A stretch of DNA of 64,000 nt from Scleromitrula shiraiana (GCA_028455995.1 JABELC010000004.1:2604001-2668000), one strand, 5' to 3'; counted from the first letter of the stretch, positions 1 to 13,089 are shown. Numbers and translations: made by a program. Notes: generated by a model not told the origin, from the sequence alone.

Positions 1-1521
1 TAACTGCCACCTACAACCTACAATTATATAAATCTCAAATCCAACTACCATCTTATCATCTACCTACTATATATGTACGTACAATCCAACCGCATCGCCA
101 CCACACCTGCTGCTCCTTCACGAACTAATCCATCTCCATTTTGCTGTTGTTGTTGTTATTGTTGCTATGTTACACGTGTACGAGTTCAAATATGAGGTCT
201 ATGCGAGATTTCTCGAAAGAAATCGGTGTGCGCTGAGAATGGCAATGCTTCATTTGCTGGTATATACGGTTGTATGTACTTAGGTACTGTTTTGTGTTGG
301 GCTGTACTTATTTGATGTGGGCTTGTTAGTCTGCTGCTCAATTTAATGAAGGTTAGTTCTTTACTTGATAATAAAGTATATGTGATAATTTGAAAGTTCA
401 TTGTTGTATCATACTTTCTTATGCAGCAGAATATGCTTGCTTATATTTGTTCGGTTACTCAACTTTGTAAACATCATCTTTTTTCGTTTGTTTCTGTCAA
501 TTACTTCTACCTATCTATGAATTTCCAATATCTATACACTTTTATTGTATGCAGATTGTAAAGATCAAAAATTACAATAAACAAAACATATTTCAGATCT
601 GGCATCTGACAGTTATAAAAGTTCTCTAGCAACGTAGAGCTCAGATATTAATACTTCGGATAAGGTATCACTGAAGATAAACAAGTGTTGATTTTCGTCC
701 TCAGATTCAGAATAAATTGTATCCGATCGAGTGATAGGAGAAGGATCGCCTGTATTTATATCGTGATGATTCTACAGTCCACTATCATCTTCTATCTAAC
801 AAAAATATCCTAAAATTCGTTTTGCATAGCCATATAGAGTGATTCAGACCTTATCCATCTCATGTTTATCATCTTCACATTCACTATCTCTCGAATGATA
901 TAAAGTTTTATTATATATTTAAACATTATATCTAAACATCATATTTAAACATCTTATCCTTGAACTCTATTCTATCTTAAACAAAATAAATAAATCTAAT
1001 CAAAGATTCATTTTATTCCATATTTAAAAAACTGTATCCTCAATATTCCCTAAAACCTCGATCAAAACCTCTCAAACCAAAGGGGAAAAAGGTTTATTGC
1101 ACATCTCACCATCACCTTCGCCTCTACCCTCCAGCTATATCCATCTCCTTTATCCCAAGCTAAAACAAGTACATAATACACCTAATCAAAACTCTATTCT
1201 ACATCATCAACCAATATCCTATATAAAAAGAAGCCTTCGAATTAACAATCTTAAAATACCTACTTAACCAAAGATACCATATTATTACTTAACAACAACC
1301 TAATCAATTCTCCCAACCTTTAAGATCCAATATAAAAATAAACTATTCATCTCCATATCTCATCCCAGGATTAGAATTAAATAAATCTAACATCCCATGC
1401 AACCTCTCCTCCTCACCAACCCCAACCCCAACCCCAAAAATCACTATCATTATTATCATCATCATTATCCAAGCTCCAATGACTCGCCTCCCCGCCTCTT
1501 CTCTTCTCTTCTCTTCTCGAA

Positions 1522-1613
1522 TTCCTACTTCCTACTTCCTACTTCCTACTTCCTACTTCCTACTTCCTACTTCCTACTTCCTACTTCCTACTTCCTACTT
1601 CCTACTTCCTACC
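1522..1613. repeat. (TTCCTAC)n minisatellite
   Basis: About thirteen near-perfect head-to-tail copies of the 7-mer TTCCTAC. Because 7 is not a multiple of 3, all frames stay open through it and create artefactual ORFs. Confidence 0.95.
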
Positions 1614-1935
1614 TCCCAACCCAATAAAAAAAAAACACAAAGATCCGCCAACCCGACTATCCAATCTACTCTCAATTAAATTCAAACCTAACGTATTTAA
1701 ACCATATAGTACAAAATATAAATCGATCTAATGGACTGTTGATATCTATAGATATAGATATCTATAGATAGTAGAGCCAGTGAGAGTAGATGAGAGACAG
1801 CATTTTATACATAGGTTGGGAGTAGAAATATGGGTAAGAGGTTTGGAGAGATGGGGATGGGGAGGGGGGGATCTGTTGATGTAGGTGTAGCTGTAGGTGT
1901 AGATACAGATACTACTATCGCTATCATCTACTAAC

Positions 1936-1945
1936 TCACACACAA

Positions 1946-1978
<33 letters not shown>
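1936..1978. repeat. (CA)n then (TA)n microsatellite
   Basis: A run of CA dinucleotides passes directly into TA dinucleotides. Confidence 0.9.
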
Positions 1979-1980
<2 letters not shown>

Positions 1981-2040
1981 AATACAAACTCGCCCCCTTA
2001 AAACATCACCCATAACCAAGACGAGATCAAAACAGAGTAA

Positions 2041-2150
2041 GGACAAGAACAAGAACAAGAACAAGAATATAAAACAGAAACAGAATCAGGAACAGGAACA
2101 GGAACAGGAACAGGAACAGCAACAGGAACAGCAACAAGATAAAACAAGAT
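2041..2150. repeat. Hexamer repeat (ACAAGA / ACAGGA / ACAGCA)
   Basis: Imperfect hexanucleotide array in which the unit drifts from ACAAGA to ACAGGA and ACAGCA, as expected for a slowly diverging microsatellite. Confidence 0.85.
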
Positions 2151-2555
2151 AAAACAAACAAATTCCCAAATAAAATATCGAGGAACTCATTTATCCCACC
2201 CCATCTGATCCCACCCCATCTTATTTGATTAAACCAATTACGTTACGTTAAGTTGTTAAGTTGTTAAGTTAAGTTAAAGTTAAGTTATTGAGCCAACTAT
2301 GTAGCCAAGTAGAAAATGCCATGAGTCCGTTCCGTTGAACTCTATGCCGTCCGTCCATTTTCATTGTCCTTTTCAATACCTATATTCCGTATCCCGTATT
2401 CCGTGTTCCGTGTTCTATATTCCATATTCCGTATCTCATAGCCGTGTCCATGTCCATTTCATGTCCATTTCATAACCATGTATGCATGCATGTGTGTGTG
2501 CATCTATAGAATGCTCATCCGTCCATCTTAATTACTATAATCCATCCCCATGCAT

Positions 2556-2637
2556 GCATTCATTCATTCATTCATTCATTCGTAAATATAACACCGAACC
2601 CATCCATCCATCCATCCATCCATCCATCCATCCATCC
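2556..2637. repeat. (CATT)n and (CATC)n tetranucleotide tracts
   Basis: A CATT tract (about 2556-2580) is followed by a CATC tract (about 2601-2637). CATC/CATT tetramers recur across the window, for example at 19142-19171 and 63086-63106. Confidence 0.9.
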
Positions 2638-3002
2638 GTGCTTAACCACCTCCTTAACAAACAAGTCAATTCGTATAATATTCGTATCGTCATAAGTAAT
2701 TCGTTCCATCATTCCTCGTCAATCCATCTATTCGTTCAATCATCTGTCTGCCGGTTCAATCAAACCCATCAAGTCAAAGACAAGACAAGGCAAGTAAAAT
2801 CAATAAAGTTGCATCAATTAACGTCTGGCTCTCAACCCCCCTCCCCCCCCCCCCCGCATCTCAAGAATAAAATCCCAAGATACCCCTCCCCCAAACATCG
2901 AGCCAGACGCCTCCGCTAAATCCACGAAGGTATCAATAACAAAGCATTCCCCACGGATCTATATTCGCCATCCTCAATACCATATAGATCCTCGCCGGCT
3001 AG

Positions 3003-4870
3003 TCATTTGCTATTCCCATGTCCATCTTCCTCGCGACCATCACCTACGCTTTCCGTTGAGCCCGTTGAAGCTTTTCTCCCCAAGGCCTTCGCCTCTTCAA
3101 GCTCCATCTCGTGTAATTTTTTCTTCTTTTCCACCTCGGGGTTTGGTTCGGATGGATCATTGTTTAATAACATGTGGCCTGGCATGACTTCAAATTCACC
3201 CTCGTCTTCCTCGCCTTCGCTGTATTCGTCGCCGCTCATGGCGGGACTGTCGAGTTGTGCGGATCGGGGACTCTTCATGAGCATTTCTGGGCTTGAGGGT
3301 CGGGAGTCGGGTCCGCTGGTGTAACTTGTTGCTTCGCTCTTTCCAGAGTCTACTTTCTTGAGTGGTCGGCTACCTTCTAGTATGAATGGTTTCACCGTTG
3401 GATCGAATGCTGCTGGTAGACCTAGAGCAGCTGCTACTGCATGTGCTTCCGCCAGTGGACCAATTGGTTCCTCCAAATTGCTCGCAATGATCTGTGTCTC
3501 ATGGCTATCAACCCCACTATCTAGTAAAAGTCGAGCGTAGCTTTGGCGTGTAGGGTCTGCATCTCTCTTTTGTTTCTTCTTCAGCCTCTTCTCTGTCGGC
3601 CTTACAACTACGACTGGAATAGGCGAATATTGCAAGCACCATTTCGAGAATGAATTCCTATTTCCCACCAATCCCTGAAATCCGCCCAGACTTCGACCTC
3701 GAGTACCGACAATTAGCATTGCTGGTTCGTATATTTGAATCTGGGAGCGTAACAAATTAGTAAATGTAACAAGATTGTGGAACGATCGGTAAATATATGC
3801 AGAGAGCCCTATCGCCAACCTACCATTTTTTGAAATGTTGTATGAACCTTTCCCACAGCAAACTCCAATACAATGCTGATTGCTCTATTGTCTTCATTCT
3901 TCTTCTTAATCGACTCGAGTAATTCCCTTGCTTCTCGCTGATATTGCTTCCTCTCCAATGCCCGGTCCGTAGTGATCTTAGAATCCTTATCAACAACCCT
4001 CAAGCAGATAATCTCATCCCCATCATCAACCAACTCTTCTATCATCCACTGCAAAGCAATATCCGAATATGAATTCTCATCGATACCGACCATGAAAGTA
4101 CGTGAGCGTCGTTTGTATTGATATCCCTTGTGTTTAGCATTGAGTGTATAGCTTATAGTATTTCTCTCTGTAGGTTCCGACAGCGAAGCAATATTGTCGA
4201 AGGAGACTTTTGACTGATACTTGCTATATGAGGAATCCATTAGCAAGGGAATTGGAATATAAAAATTTAAAATGGGGACAAAGCAAGCAATGAAAAATAG
4301 CGACAGGGGATCGATATACAGAGAGCTTCAAGGTTCTTTGAGCGATATAACGAACTAGATGCACGCTGTAAAGTGGGGTTGATCACCGGTTCCCCCAACT
4401 TTCGGAGACCGGCTCCCAAGAAGGCCCAGAGACGGGAAGCGTGGGATGTAACAAAGAATCAAGGTACAAAGTTACTTTTTTGTTACACCCAAACTAGAAA
4501 CCATGCTTCAACCTCCTCCTCTTTGCGCGAGCATCATTGTTATTGCCGGAACTTTAACAAGAGGTAAGAGAATGGTAAGAGCTTACGGTGGAGGTGGTGG
4601 ACTCGGATCCCTCAGGCGAGCTGGAAGCTTTCCTTTACCTTTCGCATCTTTAATACGAGGTCGCGATTTGGAGCTTCCTCTGAAGGATATACTCGATATC
4701 GAATTCAGGCGGGTGGGAGGATGATCGTATTTAACATGTTCGATAATAGCGTCGAGTTTTGGAGAAGAGAAGTAATCAGCGTTTGCAGCGAGGGTGACAT
4801 TGGGAGAAAGAGGGGATTTTGGTGATGGAGAGTCGGAGCCTCTGGAACGGGGTGAAGTTGGTGTAGACAT
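3003..4870 (-). CDS. Universal stress protein (USP) family protein
   Basis: Three exons fit exactly: 4870-4587, 4223-3824 and 3740-3003, giving 473 codons and a stop. The N-terminus (about residues 1-135) is a Ser/Pro-rich fungal extension. A USP domain follows (about 137-276), beginning with FMVGIDEN and ending with the nucleotide-binding loop VGTRGRSLGG at 239 onward, then a PVVVVRP strand. The last 190 residues are acidic and low complexity. USP domains bind ATP or adenylates and are linked to stress tolerance; the exact role of the fungal long form is not known to me. Intron 1 is long for this window (363 nt) but has a good donor (GTAAGC), a CTAAT branch site and a TATAG acceptor, and it restores phase. 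Intron 2 uses GTAGGT...CCCAG in phase 0. Confidence 0.85.
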
Positions 4871-5956
4871 GGTGAGTGAGTTGAGGTGTTTATGGTTGGT
4901 TCTTTGATGATATTGAGCGGGGTTTTGGATACGTAGTCTTCGAAGACTGGTGTTGATTTGATTTATGAGAAAATTCCATCAATAAGTTCAGCAATCTAAA
5001 GCTCGTCAAAGTACGTAGGTGGTAAAGTGGATGAAGAAACTGTATAAGAATCCAAATGGGTCTTAGGCATCAAGGGCAGGCGAGAAACAGCGGTATTGTT
5101 ATTTTTTACTAGGGTCGTTGATTACCATTTATTTATCTGGGTGAACTTTGAGATAAATATCCTCTTGTATATATTTATTAAATCCAAGTGATGATATGAA
5201 CATTTCCTTTTATTCATGGTATGGTGATAAAATCGAGATGATTTTCCCAAGGTTATCGGCTTAATAGTGAATCATTTTGGATGTAGGTTCTTGCCAATAC
5301 GCGGTGTACAGTATTAGCCGCACACCTAACACCTCAAAATCCAGCAACTTCAAAAATATATACCTTTACAATAAAATTAATATCAAAATAATTAACAATT
5401 AGTTTTATAAAATGGTTCAAAAATATAGAAACTTTAGTTACGTTCTATCATATATTCATATTTAAAGTTATTTCAAATATTTAATAGAATTGTTCTGTTT
5501 TATTAGAAAAAAGTGTTTTTTGGTGTGCGGTGCGCTCGAGTAACCAAGTCCAACTCTTTTAAGGGTGGCGGGAAAGGTATATCCTCAAAAGCCAATACTA
5601 CCACCGTATACAAGATATCTAGCAGCTCAATCGGTGAATATCGCATTGCCCGATTAGTAAAACCATGAAAACTCATTTACTATTATCTTTCGTCCATTTT
5701 TTCTTTTCATTCGTAATATTCTACTAATAAGCTTCGCCAAGCCAAGCCTCTACTCATAAGCTTCTTTAGCTTCTTCCTTGCCTTTGATACCATTTCATTT
5801 TGATAGACAAATATTTTCTTTCGGATTTGTATTTGTCTTAATCTGTCTTTTCCACCCTCCCCATACGCCATACCAATGCCATAAAGTAAAATGCGAAGAT
5901 TGATTTGATATTGTCCATAGAAGCATTAGGAAAAAGCGTCGTCTAGTTCATCTCAT
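4871..5956. other. Intergenic between USP and eIF3l genes
   Basis: Contains the upstream region of the USP gene and the 3' flank of the eIF3l gene. A very AT-rich block (about 5327-5521) is bounded by a 9-bp inverted repeat described separately. No coding signal is seen. Confidence 0.6.
5318..5530. repeat. AT-rich segment bounded by 9-bp inverted repeat
   Basis: CCGCACACC at 5318-5326 is matched in inverted orientation by GGTGTGCGG at 5522-5530. About 195 bp of very AT-rich, non-coding sequence lies between them. The size and structure resemble a small MITE-like element, but I could not identify a clear target-site duplication, so this is only a candidate. Confidence 0.35.
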
Positions 5957-7491
5957 CTAGTATGTGCGAGCAAGGTTTCTAAGATACCAGTCCACCAACT
6001 TGCGGCCAACCTTTGCCTCGGAGATGTGAATAAGATCCTGATAATTATTAGCTTTTTGACTGGTAGTATATGAACCTGAAACTTTGACTTACTCCTTGCA
6101 TGGCATAATCGAGATCATTAGAGTTTACTATTTCTCCATCCAATAATCCATTATCTGTCCATCTGATTTGTCTGCTTCTCTGCTTGTTAACCAACAACCA
6201 TCCCCTTAATTTCTCTGGCTCAACCTCCAAGAATCCAGCCAATTTCTTCAAGTCCATTGTAGTGTATAATCGGAGGTATGACTTGACGGTTGGGCTCCAC
6301 ATGTTTGTCTTGACTTCGTCCATGAAGATGGAAAGGTGGTGCTCGAGTGGGTCGACGTTCAATTCTGGGTTGTCGAAGTCAGGGGGAGTAGGAGAGATGA
6401 ATTTAGGGCAAGCAGAGCGGAAAAGTTCCTCAAAGATTGGGAGAGATTCTGGGCCTCCACGTTGCAACTTCAAGAGTTGGTCGCCATATTTCTCGCGTAA
6501 AGCAGTGTGGATAGTGTCATCGAGACGGGTTGGGTGGAAAGCTACACAGATAGCAATAAGAGCGTACATTTGGTCGTTCTTCTTCGAGATCGAATCATAT
6601 TGGGCGTTCTTTTGGAAGTTCTTCGTTCTTGAAACGTAGATAAGGATGTGACTGAACATGCGGATGGCGTCTGCGTATCTGCGCATCATCATGTATGAGA
6701 ATCCTACATAGTAGTAGGTTGTGAAATGAGCGGCCATAACGCGCGCGAACATAGCCTTCTTATTGAGCTCAATGTCATCAAGAGTCTTCAAAGCAAGACT
6801 GAAGTCACCAAGCAGACAGTGAACTCGTAAGAGACCAATGATGGAGAAATATCCGAGCATTCTGTACAAAGACTTCGACCCGTAATCACCAGCAACTGCC
6901 ATAGGCTCCTCGTTGCGCTTCATCGCAGCTAACTGTTCGTTGATTTGCGATCTCTGGATAAGAGAGTATAAGACGTTCAAAACGCTGTAACAACCCCAGG
7001 TGTTTGGTGCTTCGCGGAGGATTTGTATTTCTTCTTCATTTGTACCCTGGCGTGCGACACGGTTTCTGTATGAGCAGAATGAGTTAAATTGGTAGATGAA
7101 TTCGTCGATAACGTCCCAGGCCCAATAGTACTGTGAAAATAATTAGCACTTTCAAAGAAAAAAATATTATTGAAGATCATACAGATGGTGGTTCGAGATC
7201 GACTGGTCCATCAGAGTTCAAGATGAAGTGGAACAAACTACAATAGTTATCATAGCTTGCGAATTTGACCTCAAGAGGAGCAGAGAAATCTAAAGGTTGC
7301 GCTGCGGCTGCAAGTCTTGATTGAATATCATCGGTCTGCTGTGCCATGCTCATGGAATTGACCTGCTCCAACTCTTCCATACCCTCGTACTGGATCTGTT
7401 CCTTGTAATCATTGGCAAGAGCCTCCTCCTCGATATCGGAATCATCGTCCAAGGCCCGTCTGGCCATGTCGCCGTTCTGAAAGGCGCTCAT
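5957..7491 (-). CDS. Translation initiation factor eIF3 subunit L
   Basis: Exons 7491-7183, 7130-6093 and 6037-5957 join in phase 0 at both junctions to give 475 aa, the usual length for fungal eIF3l. The protein has an acidic N-terminus, then the conserved FHFILNSDGP and YYWAWDVIDEFIYQFNSF segments across intron 1, a TPR/helical middle region (YYYVGFSYMMMRRYADAIRMF) and a C-terminal PCI-like part ending in the short third exon (LIHISEAKVGRKLVDWYLRN). eIF3l is a non-core subunit of the eIF3 complex on the 40S ribosome and helps scanning initiation in the cytoplasm. Introns are GTATGA...CACAG and GTAAGT...ATCAG. Skipping the last intron would lose the conserved 26-residue tail, which supports the model. 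Confidence 0.95.
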
Positions 7492-8228
7492 GATGCCGTA
7501 TTTACGATCGCGGTCGTTGTTGAAAAAATGGTGGTAGTGGGGTTAAGTGCCAAAAGATCACAAAAATCGAATTCGGTTATCTCTCTTGCCCTAACAATTT
7601 TTTTGCTACAGTAAGATATATTAAACAGTTCCTTTGCTGTTTGATAAAATTATTTATCTGCAAGGTGCTGGAGAATCTTGGAGAATGTGGATCTTTTATT
7701 TAAAAGTGAAAGAAATTTGAGCAGACTCAAGATCAATGGGACAATGTGGTGCAGAAAACAATTAGCTTTCTGGGCGTGTCCACGTGACCGTGATGCTTAG
7801 TTTGTTTGTTCATCAGGACTTGGAGGCCGCCATGACTACGCAAAGCACCAATTCATAAGCATGCAAGAAACAAGGTATACAATTATCATGATTTGATGCC
7901 ATGGAAATACTGCTTTATATATCTAGTTATTTCTACCTACTATTAGCTACTCCAGATCGCTATCCATCATTTTCTATCCCCATATTCTATCCCCTACTGT
8001 TACGAGGCCCTCGCATTTGCGCCCAGATCCATAAAAAGTATTGTTGGACTGTGGTCACAAAAGGCCATCTTCTCCTTGATGCATTCATTCATTGGGGAAT
8101 CATGGAAATAAATCTACCTACTTTTCGCTTAACCTACTAAAATGCCCCTTTTATCAATACATAACCTACCATATCTTTCATCATCTCATGTACTCCGTAC
8201 TTCATGCCTTCCGTAATAACAATCATCC
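7492..8228. other. Intergenic between eIF3l and CSE1 genes
   Basis: Promoter and 5' leader of eIF3l and the 3' flank of CSE1, which lie head-to-tail on the minus strand. No further gene is visible; a short plus-strand ORF at 7901-8140 has no recognisable similarity. Confidence 0.6.
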
Positions 8229-11200
8229 TTAGAACATGTACGATACCAGGATGCTTCTGGCTTCGGAATTCAATCGGCCGTTCACGTAACCGCTTATCGC
8301 TCCGTTATGTCGTTCATTTGCCTCGCGCAAATAAGATCCAACCCAAGTCTTCACGTCCGTGACTTCAGGCCATTCATCAACAGCCGCTTTCTTGCAGGTA
8401 TTAAGTTGGGTAAAGCCAACTCCGAAACTGAGATCATCAACATCCGCCTCGGCAACTACATCATCCTTTGTAACCGGCTCCGGTGGATTCTCTAGCAATT
8501 TCAACAAAGCTTCGCAGGTCTTGCCCCATCCCTTTTCATACTTGATACCAAATGCTTGGGAATCAGTTAGAGTTTTGGTAAGAGATATGACAGCAATTTT
8601 GCGGTCTAATGGTCGAGCAAGTTGTTGTGTGATAGGAAGGATTATCGTCAAGTAAAGAGGTGTAAACACATTTTCCTGTACAGCAGCGGATTGCTTGATG
8701 AAGAAATCTGCCCCAAGACCTTGCTGGTCTCTAGAAGAGACAAGATGATAAAAGCGCACAAAGCGTCGCTTGAAGCTTTCAGGAGGGTTATTATTAAGAC
8801 GGGTGAATATGATGCTCAAAATTGTAGGGAAATATTTCTCGATGGCAGACCTATTGATTGTTAGAATGGCAACTTTATACACGAGAGAATACTTACACGT
8901 CGCAAGATGTGATCAAAGCCTCTAGAACATCGAAACTCTGAAGCTCAGTCTTTGACTTTCCAGACATGAGTTTCTGGAAAATCCCTAGGATAGGCTCAAG
9001 TTGATTGTTAGCAACGAGTTCCGGGGCGCACTTTGGAATCATTGCCGAGAGTAATCTGGAAAGAGCAGGAACATTCCCACGTGATTCCCATAAAGTGGGA
9101 CTGATTATAGGAGAAATCAAGTTTCTGTAATAATCAGAAAGGGTGGCAGTTGGGTTAGCCTCTAAAAGTGCCGCAAACAGTTGGAAAACGTAGGGCATGA
9201 ATTCTTGTCAATTGTTAGTAAGAAAATCAACCCAGTGTCGGTCAGTCATACCTTGAACGTCATTGGAAAGAACAGCAGCAAAAGTTGGATATAATTCGTT
9301 CTCGAGCTTGACTGGTTGGGAGGGGGCGGAGTACCTATCGGAGTCAATTGGATTTGGTATATGTGAGAGGGCTAATAGTACATACCTAATCAAGGCGCCC
9401 AAAGCCTCGAAATGATAGTAGTAAAATCGCGGATTACTTGGATTCTTGCCAATGACCTGAGTAATCTGGATTAAATGTTGCAGGACACTATCTGTGATAG
9501 GAAGGACGTTATCCTTGATTACAAGAAGGACTCTCATAACGCAACGCATGAGGAATTCGTTCTCCTGGATTTTTTCAGGCGCAGCATCTTTCTCAATGAG
9601 ATGGAATAGATGGTCCAGAAGATCTTTGGCAAGTGACGAAACCTCTTCCTTCCCGAAAACATGCTCATTTGCATCGTTAGTGAGGAATAAAACTCTCTCC
9701 ACGGTAATTGCTGCATAAGTGTAGACTACATAATTGGAGGATGCTAGGTTTTTTACCAACGGCGAGAAGGCTGCACTCCATTGTTCTTTCGTCAATTGAC
9801 TGCGGAACGTATAAAGAAACTTGATAGCGTCAACTTTCAGAATTGGCTCTACATCCGTTTCGGCAATGAGATCATTGGCAATATTTTGTTGGAAGAAATC
9901 GACAACGTTGACTAAGGGATTGGTGGTCTTCACACCTTGTGCTGTTGTTATGACACCTTTAGCTGCGATTGCAGAAAACAAGTATACGGCTGTATCTTTC
10001 GATTTCCATTGCTCATTGCCCTGAGCAAGGTAGTGCTTGATATATCGTCCGACTACTTCAGTTACCAGCGCCTCAAAGTTCTCCAAAAGTTTGCGCAGGA
10101 AGTCTGTTGCTGCACGTCGTCTAGTATCGGCATCTGAGCCTTCGAGATCCCTTCGTATATATTCAATAGGTTCGTCCTCAAATTGCTCAATATCCGTCTC
10201 CCTCAGGCTAACGTTGGGTAAGATAACCTTTTCTACCACCTGGCCTAAAATCTCAGGATTGTTGAAGTTTTGTGCATGCTTTGGAAGACTTGCTACAGCA
10301 GTCAAGAAATGCAATGCTTTACTGACCAATATGTCGAATTTCGTCTCGGGGCCAATAGTTGTTAACAGACTCCAAGCGCTGGTAATGAATGGCTCGCAGA
10401 GTTCTCCGAATGCATCCTCATATTTCTGCATATAAAGCGTCATCACCTCACAAATACCCGCCTTCACAAATTCGAGTGGCCCTGATTCAGAATCATCGTC
10501 GGTTGCTAGCAGTGGGTTCTCGTATGTGAGGTATTTATGTAAGAGAGTGGAGAGGTCTCGAAGATTTTCCTCGAATATTGGGGGAAGGTCCTGGCAGGAA
10601 AGGTCGTAGAAAACCTTCATCAAAAGATTCATCGTCTCGAAATGTTGCTTTAACGCTCCCTTGTTATCCTTGTGGGCTTGTATTTGCTGGTCGGTACTCT
10701 GGGTAATAAAGCATTAGTTGACATTCCAAATCTTCAGAATCGCTCTCATACCGCGAGTAATTGTACAAATGGCTGTCCAAATTTCGAAAGTACATGGTTG
10801 ACCTCTGTAAACAGATCATCTGAACGGAATAGCGGTCTCCAACGTTTAAAGATTGAATGTGCAACCTCCAATACACCGTTATTTATTTTGGCATTGTCGG
10901 GTGTGAGGCGTGAAACTAGGTCCTAGATCATATTTTCAGTAAATTTGGCCAACAGAAACTAAAGATCGATAAACTGACATCCACCAATGTATCCCATCTA
11001 TCCCAAAAGTCTGATTCCGCAATGATACTGATAACTTCTCCGAGCTGAGCTTGTATGCTGCTAGGGCTTGAGATCATAAGACCTATCAGTTCGGTCTTAA
11101 TTGTGAAGACTTCGTTCTGAGGGAGCTTGTAGTTTCTTTCCTCGTCCTAAACATGGATTAGAAAAGAAAAGTTCAATATGGCGCAAAATACATACCACAT

Positions 11201-11465
11201 AGTTATGTCTGATGAAGTTTTTAAAGCATAGAGCTCCAGAGAGTCTAGTATTTATTGGTAGATTATCTGCTGCAACGATATTAAGAAGTAGAAGGGAAAA
11301 TCCAGGTTTGGCCTGTTCGACTTTCAAGGCAGCCTCAGCTACATAGAAAAGTTAGTGTTAGTGTTTATCTATAAACAAAAGAATAGAAAAATTACCTTGT
11401 TTATGTTGTCTTGGATCCAAAGTAGCTTGGAGAAGCTGTGCAACTGTCTGAATGTCTAAAGACAT
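8229..11465 (-). CDS. CSE1: Exportin Cse1/CAS (importin-alpha re-exporter)
   Basis: Eight exons can be placed: 11465-11396, 11338-11196, 11146-10979, 10922-10752, 10698-9386, 9334-9252, 9203-8897 and 8850-8229. Together they encode 958 aa, matching the about 960 aa of the family. The N-terminus has the importin-beta N-terminal motif (AEAALKVEQAKPGFSLLLL, LSGALCFKNFIRHNY), followed by HEAT-type helices and the CAS/CSE1 C-terminal region (PYVFQLFAALLE, FFIKQSAAVQENVF). With Ran-GTP, Cse1 carries importin-alpha back out of the nucleus through the pore. Intron 5 (9385-9335, 51 nt) is a multiple of three without a stop, so retention would insert 17 residues inside the conserved ALIRYSAPSQP region; splicing gives the conserved form. 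Confidence 0.95.
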
Positions 11466-11695
11466 ATTGAAAACAATCCCAAAGGTTAAAGGTTAAAGGT
11501 TTAAGCTCTACGTAGATGAAATTCAAGCTGTAGAGCAATGTTTTGTTTGTAAACTTTCTACCTACTAGTTTATTAGTTCTATGTAAAAGATATGGGTCTA
11601 TCCGGAGCTTGAGATAATCCGAACTAGGCGGCCTAGGTGGAGATGGTAAGGTCGAGAAGAAGAAGAACCTTTCCTTTCTATGGAAGTAATAAAGC

Positions 11696-11726
<31 letters not shown>

Positions 11727-13089
11727 CAGTAGCTTAAGTAATAAAAATTCAAGGTTGGTGGGTTCTCATCTGGTGAGAGGTCAACAACGTACTATAGATT
11801 GGATATTTACCAAAAAACAACAATCATCATTCAACAACCAACTAATAGCTAATGGAATGGGCCATTTTGCAATCGAATTTGAAGTGGTACGTGGAATATT
11901 TTGTTGTATTTTCACAATTATTAAGAACGAGTTCTCAAATATAAATAACATTCAAAGTGCTCATTACTCATCTGATATTCTCTACATCTACTGTACTTGC
12001 TCTCTTATCAAACTTGGAACTCATAACTCCTTGCTTGTTATTGAAAGGTGAGAAGCAGTCAGTGAAGTGAGGAGTAGTCAGTGAGGTCAGGAGCACTGAT
12101 CGAGTAGCAGCTCATTGAATCATATACATACGAGGTTTAGATCTCATTGATTCATTGATTGATTGATTGATTGAGAAGTATTTCTTATTGAGGACTAGTG
12201 TGCTTATTATTTGGTGTACAGCCTTATAACATTATTATAGCTCAGCCTTACTCCCAGCCTTATAGTCTTTATCAACAAAAAAGTTCCATTAGAATTATTG
12301 GCTAATTATTTTACTGATTATTTGCCCCTCCTAATTGATCAACACGAGACATTTTTGTTCATCAGATCTCAAGAAAAGAAAGAGAAAAAATAGACAGCCT
12401 TTAAGGATTCATTTGGGCTCTTTCTTACTTATTATTATTACTTACATTTAAATCCTTCATTCATTCCTATCTCTATTCCTATTTATTTCACTTACTCGTT
12501 TTTTTTTTTGTCTTTTCATTACTGTACTTCATTCAATACTTCAAAAACTTCTGCTCAATATTTGGCAGAAAGATTCATCGATAGTTCGACACACATCCTA
12601 TCCTTCTTTTTATATAGAATTTATTCAAATCCAGTCAGCCTTTGTTGGGTTTTATTAAATTATATGTCTACCAAAACTCTGTCAAGTTAGCATTGATGGA
12701 ATTCAGAGACGTCCTTGTCAGCCCATTCACCATTGCTGGCCAAAGCTTCATATCATTATCCTGTCCGAGTCCTTTGATGTCACGCTCTTATATTTGTTGA
12801 TCGTGTTTACTGTGAAATCCAATTCAATTAAGCTACAAGCTGGGAGTTAAAAATCATCTTTGGGCAATTTCATGAACTTGAACTCGAACAGATAGTGTAA
12901 GCCCCGAAACCATTCTTCAATAATGAATAATGAATAGTTTTGGAGAGAGAGAGATGGCCATTTACATTTCTTGGGAATCAATTCGATTGTCTCGGCATTA
13001 TAAATATTTTTATTATTCTAGGCTGGCAAGGCTACCAACTCTTTTTATAAATTTTCGTCTCCCATCATCAGCATTTTATAGCAATCAGT
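11466..13089. other. Divergent intergenic region CSE1 / TSC2
   Basis: 1.6 kb shared upstream DNA of two divergently transcribed genes. It holds a run of about 26 T (11697-11722), a TGATTGATTGAT tract near 12150-12172 and no ORF with coding character. The TSC2 leader is presumably in the last few hundred bases. Confidence 0.6.
11697..11722. repeat. Poly-T tract
   Basis: Uninterrupted run of about 26 T residues, upstream of CSE1 and on the TSC2-facing side. Confidence 0.9.

Larger units (their letters stand above)
1..3002. other. Intergenic, AT-rich with simple repeats
   Basis: No reading frame here looks like a conserved protein. The stretch is AT-rich and carries several simple-sequence tracts listed separately: the 7-mer TTCCTAC array, a CA tract, hexamers of the ACAAGA/ACAGGA type, and CATT and CATC tetramers. 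The open frames that cross these arrays are translations of the repeats themselves. Confidence 0.7.

Noticed and set aside
3007..3540. Plus-strand ORFs of 105 and 60 codons opposite the USP gene
   Set aside because: They are antisense shadows of the USP exons and have no ATG context or conserved sequence of their own.
8359..8864. Plus-strand ORFs opposite CSE1
   Set aside because: Antisense frames of a strongly conserved exon; no independent support.
10037..10435. 132-codon plus-strand ORF opposite CSE1
   Set aside because: Serine-rich antisense shadow of the HEAT-repeat coding exon.
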